Of a stretch of 64,000 nt of DNA, positions 48,437 to 60,900 are shown piece by piece (position 1 is the first letter of the stretch; every line of letters starts with the position of its first letter). The stretch is taken from contig CM046294.1 of NCBI GenBank assembly GCA_025267735.1, positions 44,119,570 to 44,183,569 of the forward strand, read 5' to 3'. Under the pieces are notes generated by a model. It saw only the letters and a list, made by a program, of their open reading frames with translations, did not search any database and was not told the origin of the DNA. The position numbers were made by a program, and so were the translations under genes. The stretch comes from Mactra quadrangularis (lineage: Eukaryota > Mollusca > Bivalvia > Venerida > Mactridae).

Positions 48437-49385
48437 AAAGTGAGAAAAAACAATGATGTAAGTATATCATTAATGATTGGTCAGTTGGTCTCTCTTGTAT
48501 TACAAAAACCAAGAGAAAAGTCTCAAGCGGTCGCTGATTAAAGGAGTAGGGGAACGATTTTTCTAGAGGTAACTGAGGACAGTGGAACCTTAAGCCTTAT
48601 CTGTTCATAACATGGCAACAAAACTGCCATCGGTGATAAAATATTGTAATTATGACCAATTTGTTTCAAATGCTATAACAGAATGGACAGCAATATATCA
48701 CAGGTTTTAGCCAGGCGCATATCTGCCATTACGCACTTTACGCACGTGCGTAACCTCGATTCCAGAAATCTGATATCAAAAAGCCAAAACACAGAAATTG
48801 AAACAGGTGACCAAAGTATCACGGAAATGCATCTTAGCCAATGTAGATTAAAAATATTTTTGGGTGGCCACTGGGCATGCCATCGGACCCCCTAGCATTT
48901 GTGCGTAACCTCAAAAACAGTCTAGATACGGGCCTGGTTTTAGCCCACCAGACTCATAAACTTAGTAAAAGAACTTATCTTCCTCTATCGAAATCAATGA
49001 AATTTGGTACATACAACCTAACAATAAAAATATAGCCATCGTCAATTTTATTTTAAAAGATCAAGCAAACAATTTAACATCTTATCATGGGCATCGACCA
49101 AAAAATTGTGTTAATTCAACTAGGATTAAGTGTCATTCTGTGTCTGAAATGAGTATCCGGATTTCTGATCAACTTTCATTAAATCGAAGTGTCAGCTAAA
49201 CTATGCGACTTACAAGCAGGTGAAACTCCTCAGGCAAAGACAAATAATACCTAATAAAAACAAAAGAAGTAAATAAAAACAAAGAAGCGATCAATATACA
49301 AGACTATAGAATAAAAACATTTATTTACGTTTTCTTTTCTGGAGGCGGAGTTTACCGTGGATAATCGATGAGAGATCTCGAATGA

Positions 49386-49394
49386 GTCAACAAC
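49386..49394. repeat. Left target-site duplication of the foldback element
   Basis: GTCAACAAC directly abuts the left terminus GGGTATGAC. The identical 9-mer follows the right terminus at 55907-55915. Confidence 0.75.
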
Positions 49395-52300
49395 GGGTAT
49401 GACTAAAACACGGAATGGAGATTTTGAGGCGAAATGGACGAAATGGAGATTTTATGGCGAAATGGAGTTTTAATTGTTTAATAACTCTTTTATTCCCATG
49501 ATTATACTTATTTTGTTGACTGAAAATGAACATAGGTATAATATACTACACAAATATCGATAAACATTTAAAAATTATTTTACTTAGAATGATTTATTGC
49601 CGAATTCCTACAATCATCGTACCAAAGTCCATTTCGTACACGAATTGGAGACGAAATGGAGTCTCGATTATTTAATAACTAGTTTTCTCCAATGACAATG
49701 TTGACTATGTTTACTGAGAATGAACATATATATAATAAACTACACAAATATCGATTAACATTTTAAAAATGTTTTATTGATTTGGAGTTATGACCGAATT
49801 CCTACAAATCATTAAACCAAAAGTCCATTTCGTACTCGAAATCGAGACGAAAAGGAGTCTTAATCGTCTAATAACTATTATTTTCCAATGATAATATTGA
49901 TTTTGTTTACAGAGAATGATCATTGATGGAATTAAGTACACACATATCTATTAACAGTTAAATAATGTTTTATCAATAAGGAGTTATGAGCGAATTCTTA
50001 AAATCATCAAACCAAAAGTCCATTTCGTACACGAAATGGAGACGAAATGGAGTTTTAATCGTTTAATAACTTTTTTTTTCCAATTATGATGTTGACTATG
50101 TTTACTGATAATGAACATTAATATGATAACTGCACAAATATCGATTAACATTTCAAAAATGTTTTATTGAGTTGGAGTTATGACCGAATTCCTACAAATC
50201 ATTAAACCAAAAGTCCATTTCGTACACGGAATGGAGACGAAATGGAGTTTTAATTGTTAAGTAACTATTTTTCTCCAATGATAATATTGATTTTGTTTAC
50301 TGAGAATGAACATTAATATAATATACTACACAAATATCTATTAACATTTAAAAAAATATTTTATTAAGTTGGAGTTATCACCGAAGTCCATTTTGTAATA
50401 GAGTGGAGACGAAATGGAGCAGATATCGGCGAAATGGAGTTCTAATTGTTTAATTACTGTGTTATATTGCAATTAAATACATATTAACTTGATTGATAAT
50501 GAAAAGAAGTACAATTTAAAGATATAAAAAATGTATTATTGAGGTACATAATAAAATACATTATATATATAAATCAGGAAACGAAGTCTCTGGCTTAATG
50601 GACAACTAAATCAATATTTCATTATTTGAAACTCCATTTTCGTTGCCGCAAACAAATGGAGAATCTTGGACAAAATGAAGCTGTCATTGGCGAAATGGAG
50701 TTATTTTTGTTTAAAGCAACTGCACTACTAATTTTGTTTATTTATAATGAAAAATGATATTTTAAATCACACAATAGCTATAAAGATCTAATAGAAATGT
50801 TTTCAAAAATTTGATGTATTACCGAAGTCTTACAAAAAATTTTCAGGGAATGAGCAATACTCATCATCCAAGTACATTGTAAGTGGGAGATCTTAACGAT
50901 GTCAAATAATTAAACAAATCTTAGAACGTGAGAAATAATAGGTAATGTTGTGTACAAACAATTTTTTAATACATATCAAATCGTTTAGTAAAATATACAA
51001 AAAACACTTAAGATACAGGTACAATTTCTCCATTGCGTGTTTTAGTCATGGGGAATTTTGTCGAAATGTGGCAGACATCGATGAATTATTATAAGATATA
51101 GATTGAATCGATTTATTTCAAACATAATCAAGTTTACAAATACCAATTACAGTTGATAATATTCCAGTTATATATTTTGAACGAAAAAAAAAACGTTGGC
51201 CGCCAATCATTCATCAAAACTACTTAAAACTGAACTTAATCTGCATTTGCGAATATATGAATAACATAATTTGTAAGAATGAATTCAAACAAAATGTCCA
51301 TTTCGTTGGCAAAATGGACGGTTGAATGGATTAATAAACATTGGAAAAATACATAATTTCAAATGAGTGATTATAAAAAGCCACAAATAAAAATACCTTA
51401 GTCATGAAGAATAAAATATATATACTTATTTATTGACATTAATTATTATTAATAAATATCCATTTCGCAGACAAAATGAACCACGATCATTTTAATCATT
51501 ATTAGCGCTAATTGATTCGCTTGTTATCACGTGACGTAGATATTATGTTTCATTCCCTGAACTAAACGTAACTCCGCCCACTTGTGTAAGCGCACTGAAG
51601 TGTTGCATCAGTTTTTATACGGAAACGCCTAACTCTGTATTGAAAGACAATATTATAATTAATGAATACATTGGATGGAATCTCCATTGCGTCTACCCCA
51701 AATTTTGTCATAATTAATTATTTCAAATTGCATTTGTTTTACATAGCAAACATCTAGATTATTATTATTATATTTTTTATAAATCTGTATAACTGCATAA
51801 CTCTTGGTTAATATGAACCACGACATGAATATATCTTTATTTGAATATCCATTCCGTTAGAGATGGAATTAGATAAAGTAAATAAAAACTATCTTTATAC
51901 TTACTGACATAGCGCGTTCAGTTACCATTTGTTGCCAAAAACATTAATATTATATTTTATTTAATGATTTTGATGATAAATGGCAACCAGGTCACACCAA
52001 CGTGGGGATCCTTCCGTGCCCCCATCTATTGATACGACAATAAGTGAAACAAAATAATGCATGTACATTATGTTTATAATGTATATATGTATATAATGTT
52101 TATAATACAAGTATACAATCATCACTGTCTAAATTGTGAAACGGGGCCGATCTCTGTCGTCACAGTGTAGTCACAACAAGATAGCGGACAAACAATCTCC
52201 ATTTCGTCAACAAATTGAACACGGAATGGAGAATTTTGGACGGAATGGACTAAACATTGGCGATATGGAGTTTTAATTAATGAATAATTGTTTTACAGCA

Positions 52301-53062
52301 ATTATAAAACAAATTCACTTCAACGAGAATGAACAGGGATAAATTAACCAATGCAAAAAGAGAATAGAGCAGAGATATTATTACAGGGCTTGAGCAATAT
52401 TCACCACTCAAATTATTGGAATATCTTTACCATGTCAAGTATACAAACAATTTTAAGCACTGTTCGGGGTTAGAATTTCATTTGAATTGACTCATTATGA
52501 GAAGTAACTTAGTAAAGTACACAAATATTAGTGGAGTAGGATGATCGAACGATACCTCCATTTCGTGGTCAAAATGGTCGGCGACGAAATGGAGATTTAG
52601 AAAATATTTTGTTGCTCATAAACAATAAATTCTACGCATCTTAACTGGTAACAAAATAAATCAGATATAAAGATTTTAAGTGAATATATGTTATAAATGT
52701 ATATTTGATCTTTTTATATAGAAAAAATCCAGAAAGATGTTATATTTGTATGAAAAATGATGCATGACCAATCATTCAATAACTCATCTTAATCTACATT
52801 CGCGATAAATACCAATGAACATCATGATTAGTTAGATTAGATTAAAACCTATTTTCAAGCAGTATGTCCATTTCGTAGGCAAATTAAATGCCGGAATGGA
52901 GTTCAAATATTTGAAATATATACAAATTCAACTGACTGATCATGAAACACAACATAACAATAAACGTAAGATATAATAATCAAAATATGTATTTTGACTA
53001 ATTAACATAAATTATCAATAATAAACCATTTATTCATTATTATCGTGGGTTCAATTTTTATC

Positions 53063-53132
53063 AGAACAGAACAGAACAGAAATTTTATTAAGAGAAAAGA
53101 AATAAAATTTCTGTTCTGTTCTGTTCTGTTCT
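53063..53132. repeat. AGAAC/GTTCT microsatellite hairpin
   Basis: Two inverted (AGAAC)n tracts, each followed by AAATTTTATT, face each other across about 10 bases. They would form a long, almost perfect hairpin inside the foldback element's central segment. Confidence 0.75.
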
Positions 53133-53603
53133 AACCGTCGATAAACGGCAGAAGTAGCTACATAATATGAAATCTCCATTTCGCCGACAACAAATTTCGT
53201 CATTATTAACCATTTGAAATTGTATTTGTACAAATTAATATATTATTCATTATGTAGATAAAATTGCATGAAATATTATTGAGACGTGTTCATAATTAAT
53301 AAATCGATTATAATGTGAAGTTCAAGAATTAATAAGATTATCTCTATAATTCATATTTTCTATCGGCTCTTTCTGACTAATTTTACAAAAAGAATGGTCA
53401 ACAACTTGGCCTAAACCAGTTTTTATGTAATTTTGCCTAAAATCACTAAATATGCATAATTTCCCGCGACTTCGAATTAAAGGGAAATAACTCATACAAA
53501 CTAATAATAATTTGAGATTAATAAGTTGTCTCCCTTTTTTCCAAAATGTAGATAATTAAAAATCTGAATCTGTATAATTATATGCGAAATTTCTTGCAAG
53601 AAT

Positions 53604-53661
53604 CATTCTCGTTCCCAGTATCTAGTCGGATTCTCAATACTAGACTCTCGGAACAAGAATG
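53604..53661. repeat. CATTCTCG hairpin element, copy 4 (inside the 6.5 kb foldback)
   Basis: CATTCTCGTTCCCAGTATCT pairs with the arm ACTCTCGGAACAAGAATG, and the inner CTAGTC/GACTAG-like match continues. Confidence 0.8.
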
Positions 53662-55906
53662 GCAAAAATTTTCAACTTTCTATATAAAATTATAGGTGTT
53701 TATTTAGGCTCGTCCATATGCCACGTTGGGCTTCGGGCGTGCGTTGACTATTTTCTGCCCACAAATTAAAAAAAAATGGGTCATAATAACGAGTGGTACA
53801 CGTACTACTCAGGTGAGTGAGTGGCCCTGAAAAGGGCCGAGCGCGTTCTACTCATATTATGCCCACTGACTTAAATGGTTAAACTGTACATAGTGCCCAC
53901 TGATTTAAAGTTATCCTATTTAGAAAAAAACAATTTATTTACATAAATAGGTAAATGAGTGGCCCTGGAAAGAGCCGCGCACGCACTATTCATATTCTGT
54001 CTTAAAAATAATTTGATATAAAGATTATATAACATCATTTTGATTATTCGTTTTTTTATCTGGGCGTGGATTGGTGCGATTATTATCGGATTATATCTAA
54101 CTGATTAAATATTTTTTTCATTGGCTTAATTAATAATAGTAACTCCTCCCATTTTAAAAGCGCGTTGATTCAATGCGTTGCCGAACTCTGTATCGTAATT
54201 AATTGGCCCATAACGGGTACGAAATTATTATTATTATTATATACCGCATTTGTATAGCACTCTTTTCATATTGGTATGAAATGGACTTTCGTTTGAAAAT
54301 TCGGTAATATATCGTACAAACTTAAATGTTTATTAGATATTAATTGCTATGCGTAAAATTAATGATATGGATTTTCATTAAAACTCAACTTAATTTGTAG
54401 TTTAATTGCTATAACACAATTATTAAACATTTAAAACTCCATTTCGCCAATGACTGCCCCATTTCGTCCAAAATTCTCCATTCCGTGCTCAATGTTTTCA
54501 GGAAATGGAGATTCGCTTGATAGGACATAGGTAAGATATTCCGCTCACTAATTATTTATATCATTTTTGGGTATTTTATCGGGGTATGACTAAAACACGC
54601 AATGGAGAATTTGTGTAAGTTTATTGTATCCTATCTATCTTTGTCCGTGCCTAATAATTGTAATAACTGTTAAACAGTTATGAAATAATTAAGACTCCAT
54701 TTCGTGGTCCATTTTGCTCATAATTGGTTTGTTGAGTTTGACTTTAGTAAAACATCATTTTTTTCGCAATTCGTGTAGTTTATTGTACCATATTGCTGTA
54801 CAATGAAATCAGATCTGTATTTTACTTGCAGAAACAAAAATTTTAAACAATTAAGACTCCATTTCGTCTCCATTTCGTGTACGAAATGGACTTTGGTTTT
54901 AGTAATTTGTAGGAATTCGTCAATGAATCAATCTAAGCTAAACATTTTTTTTAAATCTTAATCGATATTTGTGTAGTTTATTATACTAATGTTCTTTCTC
55001 AGTAAACAAAATCAACAATATCATTGGAGAAAAAAGTTACTAAACAATTAAGACTCCATTTTGTCTCCATTTCGTGTACGAAATGGACTTTGGTTAGATA
55101 ATTTTTAGGAATTCGGTCATAACTTCAACTTAATGAAACATTATTTAAATGTTATTCGATATTTGTGCAGTTTATTATATAAATGTGTATTCTCTGTTAA
55201 ACAAAGTTAACAATATCATTGGAAAAAAAAGTTATTAAACAATTAAGACTCCATTTCGTCTCCATTTCGTTTACGAAATGGACTTTGGTTTGATAATTTG
55301 TAGGAATTCGGTCATAAATCCGAATTAGTATAACATTCTCAAACTTTTAATCGATATTTGTGTAGTTTATTGTACTAATGTTAATTCTCAGTAAACAAAA
55401 TCAACAATATCATTGGAGTAAAATGATTATTAAACAATTAAGACTCCATTTCGTCTCCATTTCGAGTACGAAATGGACTTAGGTTTGAAAATTTGTAGGA
55501 ATTTGGTCATATTTCCGACTTAATGAAACATTTTTTAAATGTTAATCGATATTTGTGTAGTTTATTATATATATGTTCATTCTCAGTAAACATAGTCAAC
55601 ATTGTCATTGGAGAAAACTAGTTGTTAAATAATCAAGACTCCATTTCGTCTCCAATTCGTGTACGAAATGGACTTTGGTACGATAATTTGTAGGAATTCG
55701 GCAATAAATCATACTAAGTAAAATAATTTTTAAATGTTTATCGATATTTGTGTAGTATATTATACCTATGTTCATTTTCAGTCATCAAAATAAATATAAT
55801 CATTGGATTAAAAGAGTTATTAAACAATTAAAACTCCATTTCGCCATAAAATCTCCATTTCGTCCATTTCGCCTCAAAATCTCCATTTCGTGTTTTAGTC
55901 ATACCG

Positions 55907-55915
55907 GTCAACAAC
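55907..55915. repeat. Right target-site duplication of the foldback element
   Basis: GTCAACAAC directly follows the right terminus CATACCG and matches 49386-49394 at 9/9 positions. Confidence 0.75.
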
Positions 55916-56732
55916 TACAACAACAACTCAAAAACGCCGAATTTTTGGAAAATCATTGTGCGATCATTTCGGCGAGTATTTACGGCAAGTTTACTGTTTT
56001 ATTTAGTCTTAATTTGATTGATTTTATATGTTCTTGCAAGTTCGGTTGTTGTCAACCCAGAAATGTTCACAGTCGTGGCTTGATAACTCATTCTCCATTC
56101 GTTTATTTTGTGGATTAGTTTTCGGACATTAACAAATACGTTGTAGTTCGGATGACATTTTGTAATTACGTCATACCTCAAACTCCCCGCAGCGGTTATC
56201 TCCCTTTATCAAATCAATAACCACTGCCACCACAAGTAAAATTCGTCCCTCAGAGAGCCGAAAAACTTTTTTCATCTTTTCTTTTACAATTCAATATTTT
56301 CAACAAATTTAGTCTTCTCTTAGTAAAATATGATGTTCAAAGTACATAAAGGGAAAAAATAAATAGTATAAATAAATAACTTGTAAAAAAAAAACAAGAT
56401 TAATTTTAACCTGACACCGGTTACCTAAAGTGCGTAAAATTGCATGATAACAAAATGTTACGCAAAGTAAATATTAAATGGATTATTGTACTTGTAATTT
56501 ATTCATGAACTAAACAATTTTGGTACATAATGATATATTTCTATTTAATTTATCTTATTTCTTTCGCAGTACTTGTAAATCAACCACAATTTTTATCATT
56601 CAATGTTATTTTTCGCTACATTACGCCTAACACATTTTAGGCTGACCGTTATTGCTCGTTTAAATTTAAACATAAGTCACATGGTACCACTTGCGTCACG
56701 TGATTCATGTGAAGGCAGTGGTTAAAGTAGCA

Positions 56733-56765
56733 ACGCGTGACGTAACCGCTGTGAGGAGTTTGGTC
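56733..56765. repeat. Solo copy of the 32 bp minisatellite unit
   Basis: CGTGACGTAACCGCTGTGAG followed by GAGTTT matches the unit of the array at 8036-8579, especially its edge variants. Confidence 0.75.
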
Positions 56766-56982
56766 ATACCTAAGTGTTGTATTTAGAATCCATAAAGAAC
56801 TTTTAAACAAATATAGATATATGCACTTAATCAAATTTAACTCTAAATGTCTACTTTTTTGGTCTTAAACTGTTAATTTTCCTCCAATAACTTATTAATT
56901 TTCGTCCAATAACTTATTGATTGAAAATTAAAAATAATAATCTCAAAATTTAGGATCCATAGTTATGATAAACTTAAATCTT

Positions 56983-57141
56983 GATGATTTAAATACTCAA
57001 TACGTGTTTGATAGTCCCTGTACATAAATTCAGATGTCTAACTATTTCTATTGAAAGTGAATAGAAGGTATAGTTGTATTAATCATGTTGATGTACAGGG
57101 ATATATTCAGCATATTCGAGTATTTAAATCAGCAGGGTTAA
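56983..57141. mobile_element. Short MITE, TTAACCC family, copy 2
   Basis: ATGATTTAAATACTCAATA at the left and GAGTATTTAAATCAGCAGGG at the right. The sequence just outside (GCCATTGACAGTTGAATA) also matches the flank of copy 1, so the repeat probably extends beyond the hairpin ends. Confidence 0.65.
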
Positions 57142-57317
57142 TATGTGCGCCATTGACAGTTGAATATAATTCACAAACATTAATAGTTTTTACTGACCCA
57201 ATGTGACTTCCAACATAAACCTGGAATTTTCTGCAGTTTTTGTATTGTTTGGTTGTGTTTGATAATAATATATTAATTTTCAATGTAATTAAACTTAATT
57301 GTTTTTTTCTATTTTAG

Positions 57318-57972
57318 ATTACTAAACTATGTCTGTGTTCAGTCAATATTTTGGAAAGATCAGAGTTCCACAAGGTGGAGAGAAAGTCTATAAAGATGAA
57401 TGTGCATTCTCATTTGATAACCCAGTAAGTTCTATCTTTATTGGTTTAGTTTTGTTAAAATGTTTCCCTTTAATAATGTTATTTGAGGTAGACAGTTCAC
57501 CCAACCATATTTCCTGGAACTTACTATTTCTTGGCTTGCATCTTCAGTAAACCCTTCTTAACATACTTACTTAACAAGTCATTGAAGGAGCTAGACTGAA
57601 ACACTCAGTGACTGGCTACTGCAATTTGAAGTCAGGAATATCAACTGAGGAGACATGTCATTTTCTTTTTAAGATATTTTAACCTTTTATTGCAAAATAA
57701 TAAACTATAAGCTGTCCTAGAATTGTAAATCTGACACCAGAGAAGTAAATAATGGTCACTCCTTTTAACAAAATATACGATATAACTAAATGTTGTTGTT
57801 TTTCTCTCATTGTTATTACTGAAAATTTTTAATGTGATTTTTCTAGGAAACTGAGACAGGACTTTATGTTTGTATGAATACATTCCTGGCATTTGGTAAA
57901 AAACATGTTGAACGTCACTACAGAAAAACAGGAAATGGAGTTTATCTTCATTTACGAAGAATTCGTAAAGAG
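57318..57972 (+). CDS. USP5: USP5/USP13-type ubiquitin-specific protease, first two coding exons (partial)
   Basis: Exon 57318-57424 (acceptor CTATTTTAG, ATG at 57329) and exon 57847-57972 (acceptor TTTCTAG, donor GAG|GTGAGT) join in phase 0. Together they encode 74 residues. [30 protein letters not shown] and NGVYLHLRR are the signature of the N-terminal variant zinc-finger UBP domain of isopeptidase T (USP5) and its paralogue USP13. These enzymes cut free polyubiquitin chains. Invertebrates often have one gene for both. No further exon is visible up to 64000, so the next intron exceeds 6 kb or the copy is broken; the two exons themselves look intact. Confidence 0.8.
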
Positions 57973-60900
57973 GTGAGTATTGTTGAAACATTTCATTATT
58001 GAATAGAATTAAGAATTTTGTTTGAAAACTTTAATTAAAAAGCTTCATAACTTTGTGTTTAAAGATGTATTATGCGCATCAAATAGCAAAATAAACCTTA
58101 GTTGCTCTTATTTCCCACGTATTTACTATTAAATAATGTAGTCGATCAAAATATAATAGGTGTCAAAAGGCTGCAGAAAGCCTAGTAACGAGCGACTGAA
58201 AATAGCGCATTTTGACTCCCTCTCGAACTACCGACATTACCCGATGCTAAATATATGCATGTGACCTTTTAATGAATTCACGAGAGGTCGCCACGTGCAG
58301 CTCACGTGGTAAGCGAGACTTTTACATCAAGTAAACAAACTATGACGGAAGCGATGTTTAAACTACCGATTCCTGGTGGATTATGTAAGTAAAGTTAATT
58401 GTTTTGTTTTGAGATCATGATGTTTCGTTTTAATGACATTATTTGTTGTCTACTGAGTGAAGGAAACTCAGTTATGTAGTTTATTATTCCAAAATAAGGC
58501 GTGTTTAGTAGTTTACGCGTTCGTCATTATGGCACTGCCTTGAAATGAAACTGAAAGTAAACTGTGTAAGCATTGTTTATTAACTTTTGATATTCAAAAT
58601 GAGCTTGTCGAGTAATCGGTTTCCTACATATCTGTCTGATGCATTTGGGGATTTTTCATGACTTGATCACTAAGACTTAGTTCGTTTGTAAGAGCTTTCA
58701 AATTGTATGCACTGTAGCCTTCTATGTCTGCTAGTGCGTAACTTCATGGCATGTAGTCCCAAATATTAGGCCCTGCATATTTTTTTATCACATGGACGTT
58801 TTTATGTTATGTACAAGTAATAAAAAAGCTACGTAGGGTCTTATTTTTAGGACTATCATGGCAAGGGGACATTTTTATGTACAGCATTCCATATAGTGCT
58901 AGAGAATAAAGAAATACATTTTGCTGATGTACACGTCTGATGGTAGGCTTCATAGGTCAAGAAGTTTTAGTTAAATGGGGCGGAAATTTTCGTTCAAGGG
59001 GTCATAAAAATAACAAGCAGAATAGGATTTCAAGGGGACGCTTTGCCCTGAATGGTTCAGGGCAAAGCCCTGATCAGGGGTCTAGGTAGAAGGTGACTCA
59101 CTGACTGGCGACACTGGAAATTCTTGAGTTTTGGTTATTTCTAAGGGATTCAGGCACATTTCGAAAGCCTCAACTTACATTCCCCAGGGTATGCAATGTG
59201 TAAAGCATGTAGAAATATATCATATAGTTTTCTAACAGCCATTGAATCATGTTAAATTCTTTAAATATTGAAAATGAATTGTTTTAAATTATATGCTAGG
59301 TCATAGTATTTCTGGACTCCAAGTCTCGTAAGTTATTGCATGCGTAGTGTTCGAAATTTTTCTGACATATATATATATTTTCCAATAATTATCTTATTAA
59401 TGACTGAAAAAAACCCAACCTTTGCTAGGGCAATTTTAGGGGGGGGGGCGTATGCCGGGTCCACCCCCCTTAGAAATGCCTATATGGGCTTGTTAGGCTA
59501 AATATTGCTTGTTATGCCCTACTAAGGGGGCAGAGACATATGTCTCTATGAGGGGCCTACTGCTATACTAAATCTTATTTGTGATGACGGTAATAAGTAT
59601 GAAATAATGCTTAATTGACACTATGTCCCAACAAGGACCCTATACACAGAGTTCTTGGTCCCAACTTTACAGGTGACAGCTTTGGGATATTTGATAAAAT
59701 GTACTATATACAAGGCTTGTGACTACTCTGAGTATATATATAATTATTTAAATTTCAGAACATGGATTTTACTTCCAAGTGACCTCCTCTGATACTTGAT
59801 AGAGGTAAAACTGATTCTGTCACCAGTGGAAAGAGTGTTGGAGCTAATGGTGGATAATTATTAAACAATATTGAGGTAAATATAAACAGCTTTGTATTTC
59901 AATAAAACTTTGCAAATGCAAGACTATAGTGATGCTTTGTTACTTTGTTGTACTCTACGCAAAACAAAAACAAATCTGAAATAGTTGTTTTTATTAATGT
60001 CAAGACTAATAATATCAATGTTGTCTCACAATGTATTTAGACGAGACTGTTTTTCTTACAAATGACATACAATAATATTAATAATGTAAAGATGCTATTT
60101 CAATAATGCTTTTCATCTTGATTTTAATTACTTTGACTTATTCTATAATATTATGTTTATTGTTTCAGTCTGAAATAGATGGTATGAACCATGATGAATG
60201 TAAAAGCTCATTATTCCAAAGTTGAGAAATGCCCACCTCTGATTATTGAAGAAGACCAGCAGCGAGATAACCTGAGGGTTTCTATTCAGAAAACTATTTT
60301 CCTGTACCAGACTGGCGTGTGCCCACACAACAGAAAAGTGTTATTCATGGGAACTTATTTAGGCTGGCCGACCATTGTCTTAAATCTAAGACTTGTAAAA
60401 TTTTAAGCTATGACAATTAGCATAATGAATTTATCCCGGACATGTATCTACTTTAAAAGTTTGACTTACAGACTTCATTCTCAACTAGCTACTCACTGGA
60501 CTATTTCTGAGCTAATCAACATGGAAGATGCTAGAAGATAGATTTGTAATCATGCCTGAGGAATCAAAATATATGATAAAGATATAAAAGATACAGTGAT
60601 TTTCATTCTAAATAAGATGTCAACTCATATAGAAAAGAACATATGTGGAAATAAGCTGCCATTAACCCCTACTATCTATTAGTATGCAAACAAGTTAACA
60701 ATTTAATATTGAAGTTAAATTTTACTCTTTAAATTGTGTGAAAACTTGTAACTAGTGCTCACTTACTAACTCTATTGTTATTCATTGGTAGTGATTTTGT
60801 ATAACTATTACTAAATGGTAAATTGTAATGTAATACATATATATACAAAGTATATACATCAGTTGGATTATTGTTGTCAGTAGCAACTACACAATGCCTT

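Larger units (their letters stand above)
49395..55906. mobile_element. 6.5 kb foldback element with tandem-repeat inverted arms
   Basis: The outer ends are inverted copies (GGTATGACTAAAACACG at the left; CGTGTTTTAGTCATACC at the right). They are flanked by the perfect 9 bp direct repeat GTCAACAAC at 49386-49394 and 55907-55915. Each arm has a terminal block rich in GAAATGGA/CCATTTCG, then about five units of about 195 bp. Left-arm unit anchors are near 49628, 49823, 50019, 50213 and 50386; right-arm anchors are near 54871, 55063, 55262, 55459 and 55652. The middle (51.1-54.5 kb) contains degenerate pieces of the same motif and no ORF over about 60 codons, so the element is non-autonomous. Arms of tandem repeats plus a 9 bp target duplication resemble Drosophila FB or Mutator-like elements; the family is not identified. 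Confidence 0.8.
55916..57317 (+). other. Upstream region of the USP gene
   Basis: Lies between the right end of the foldback element and the first coding exon, and holds the solo 32 bp unit and a small MITE. A strong acceptor precedes the ATG exon, so a non-coding first exon probably lies here, perhaps in the less AT-rich 55920-56120 part. A 116-codon frame starting inside the foldback arm is not credible as a gene. Confidence 0.4.

Noticed and set aside
55768..56118. 116-codon plus-strand frame across the right foldback end
   Set aside because: The first half translates the inverted repeat arm, and there is no family resemblance.
60191..60406. 71-codon plus-strand frame
   Set aside because: No recognisable domain, no fit to USP5/13, and the frame is not continued by the adjacent splice sites.
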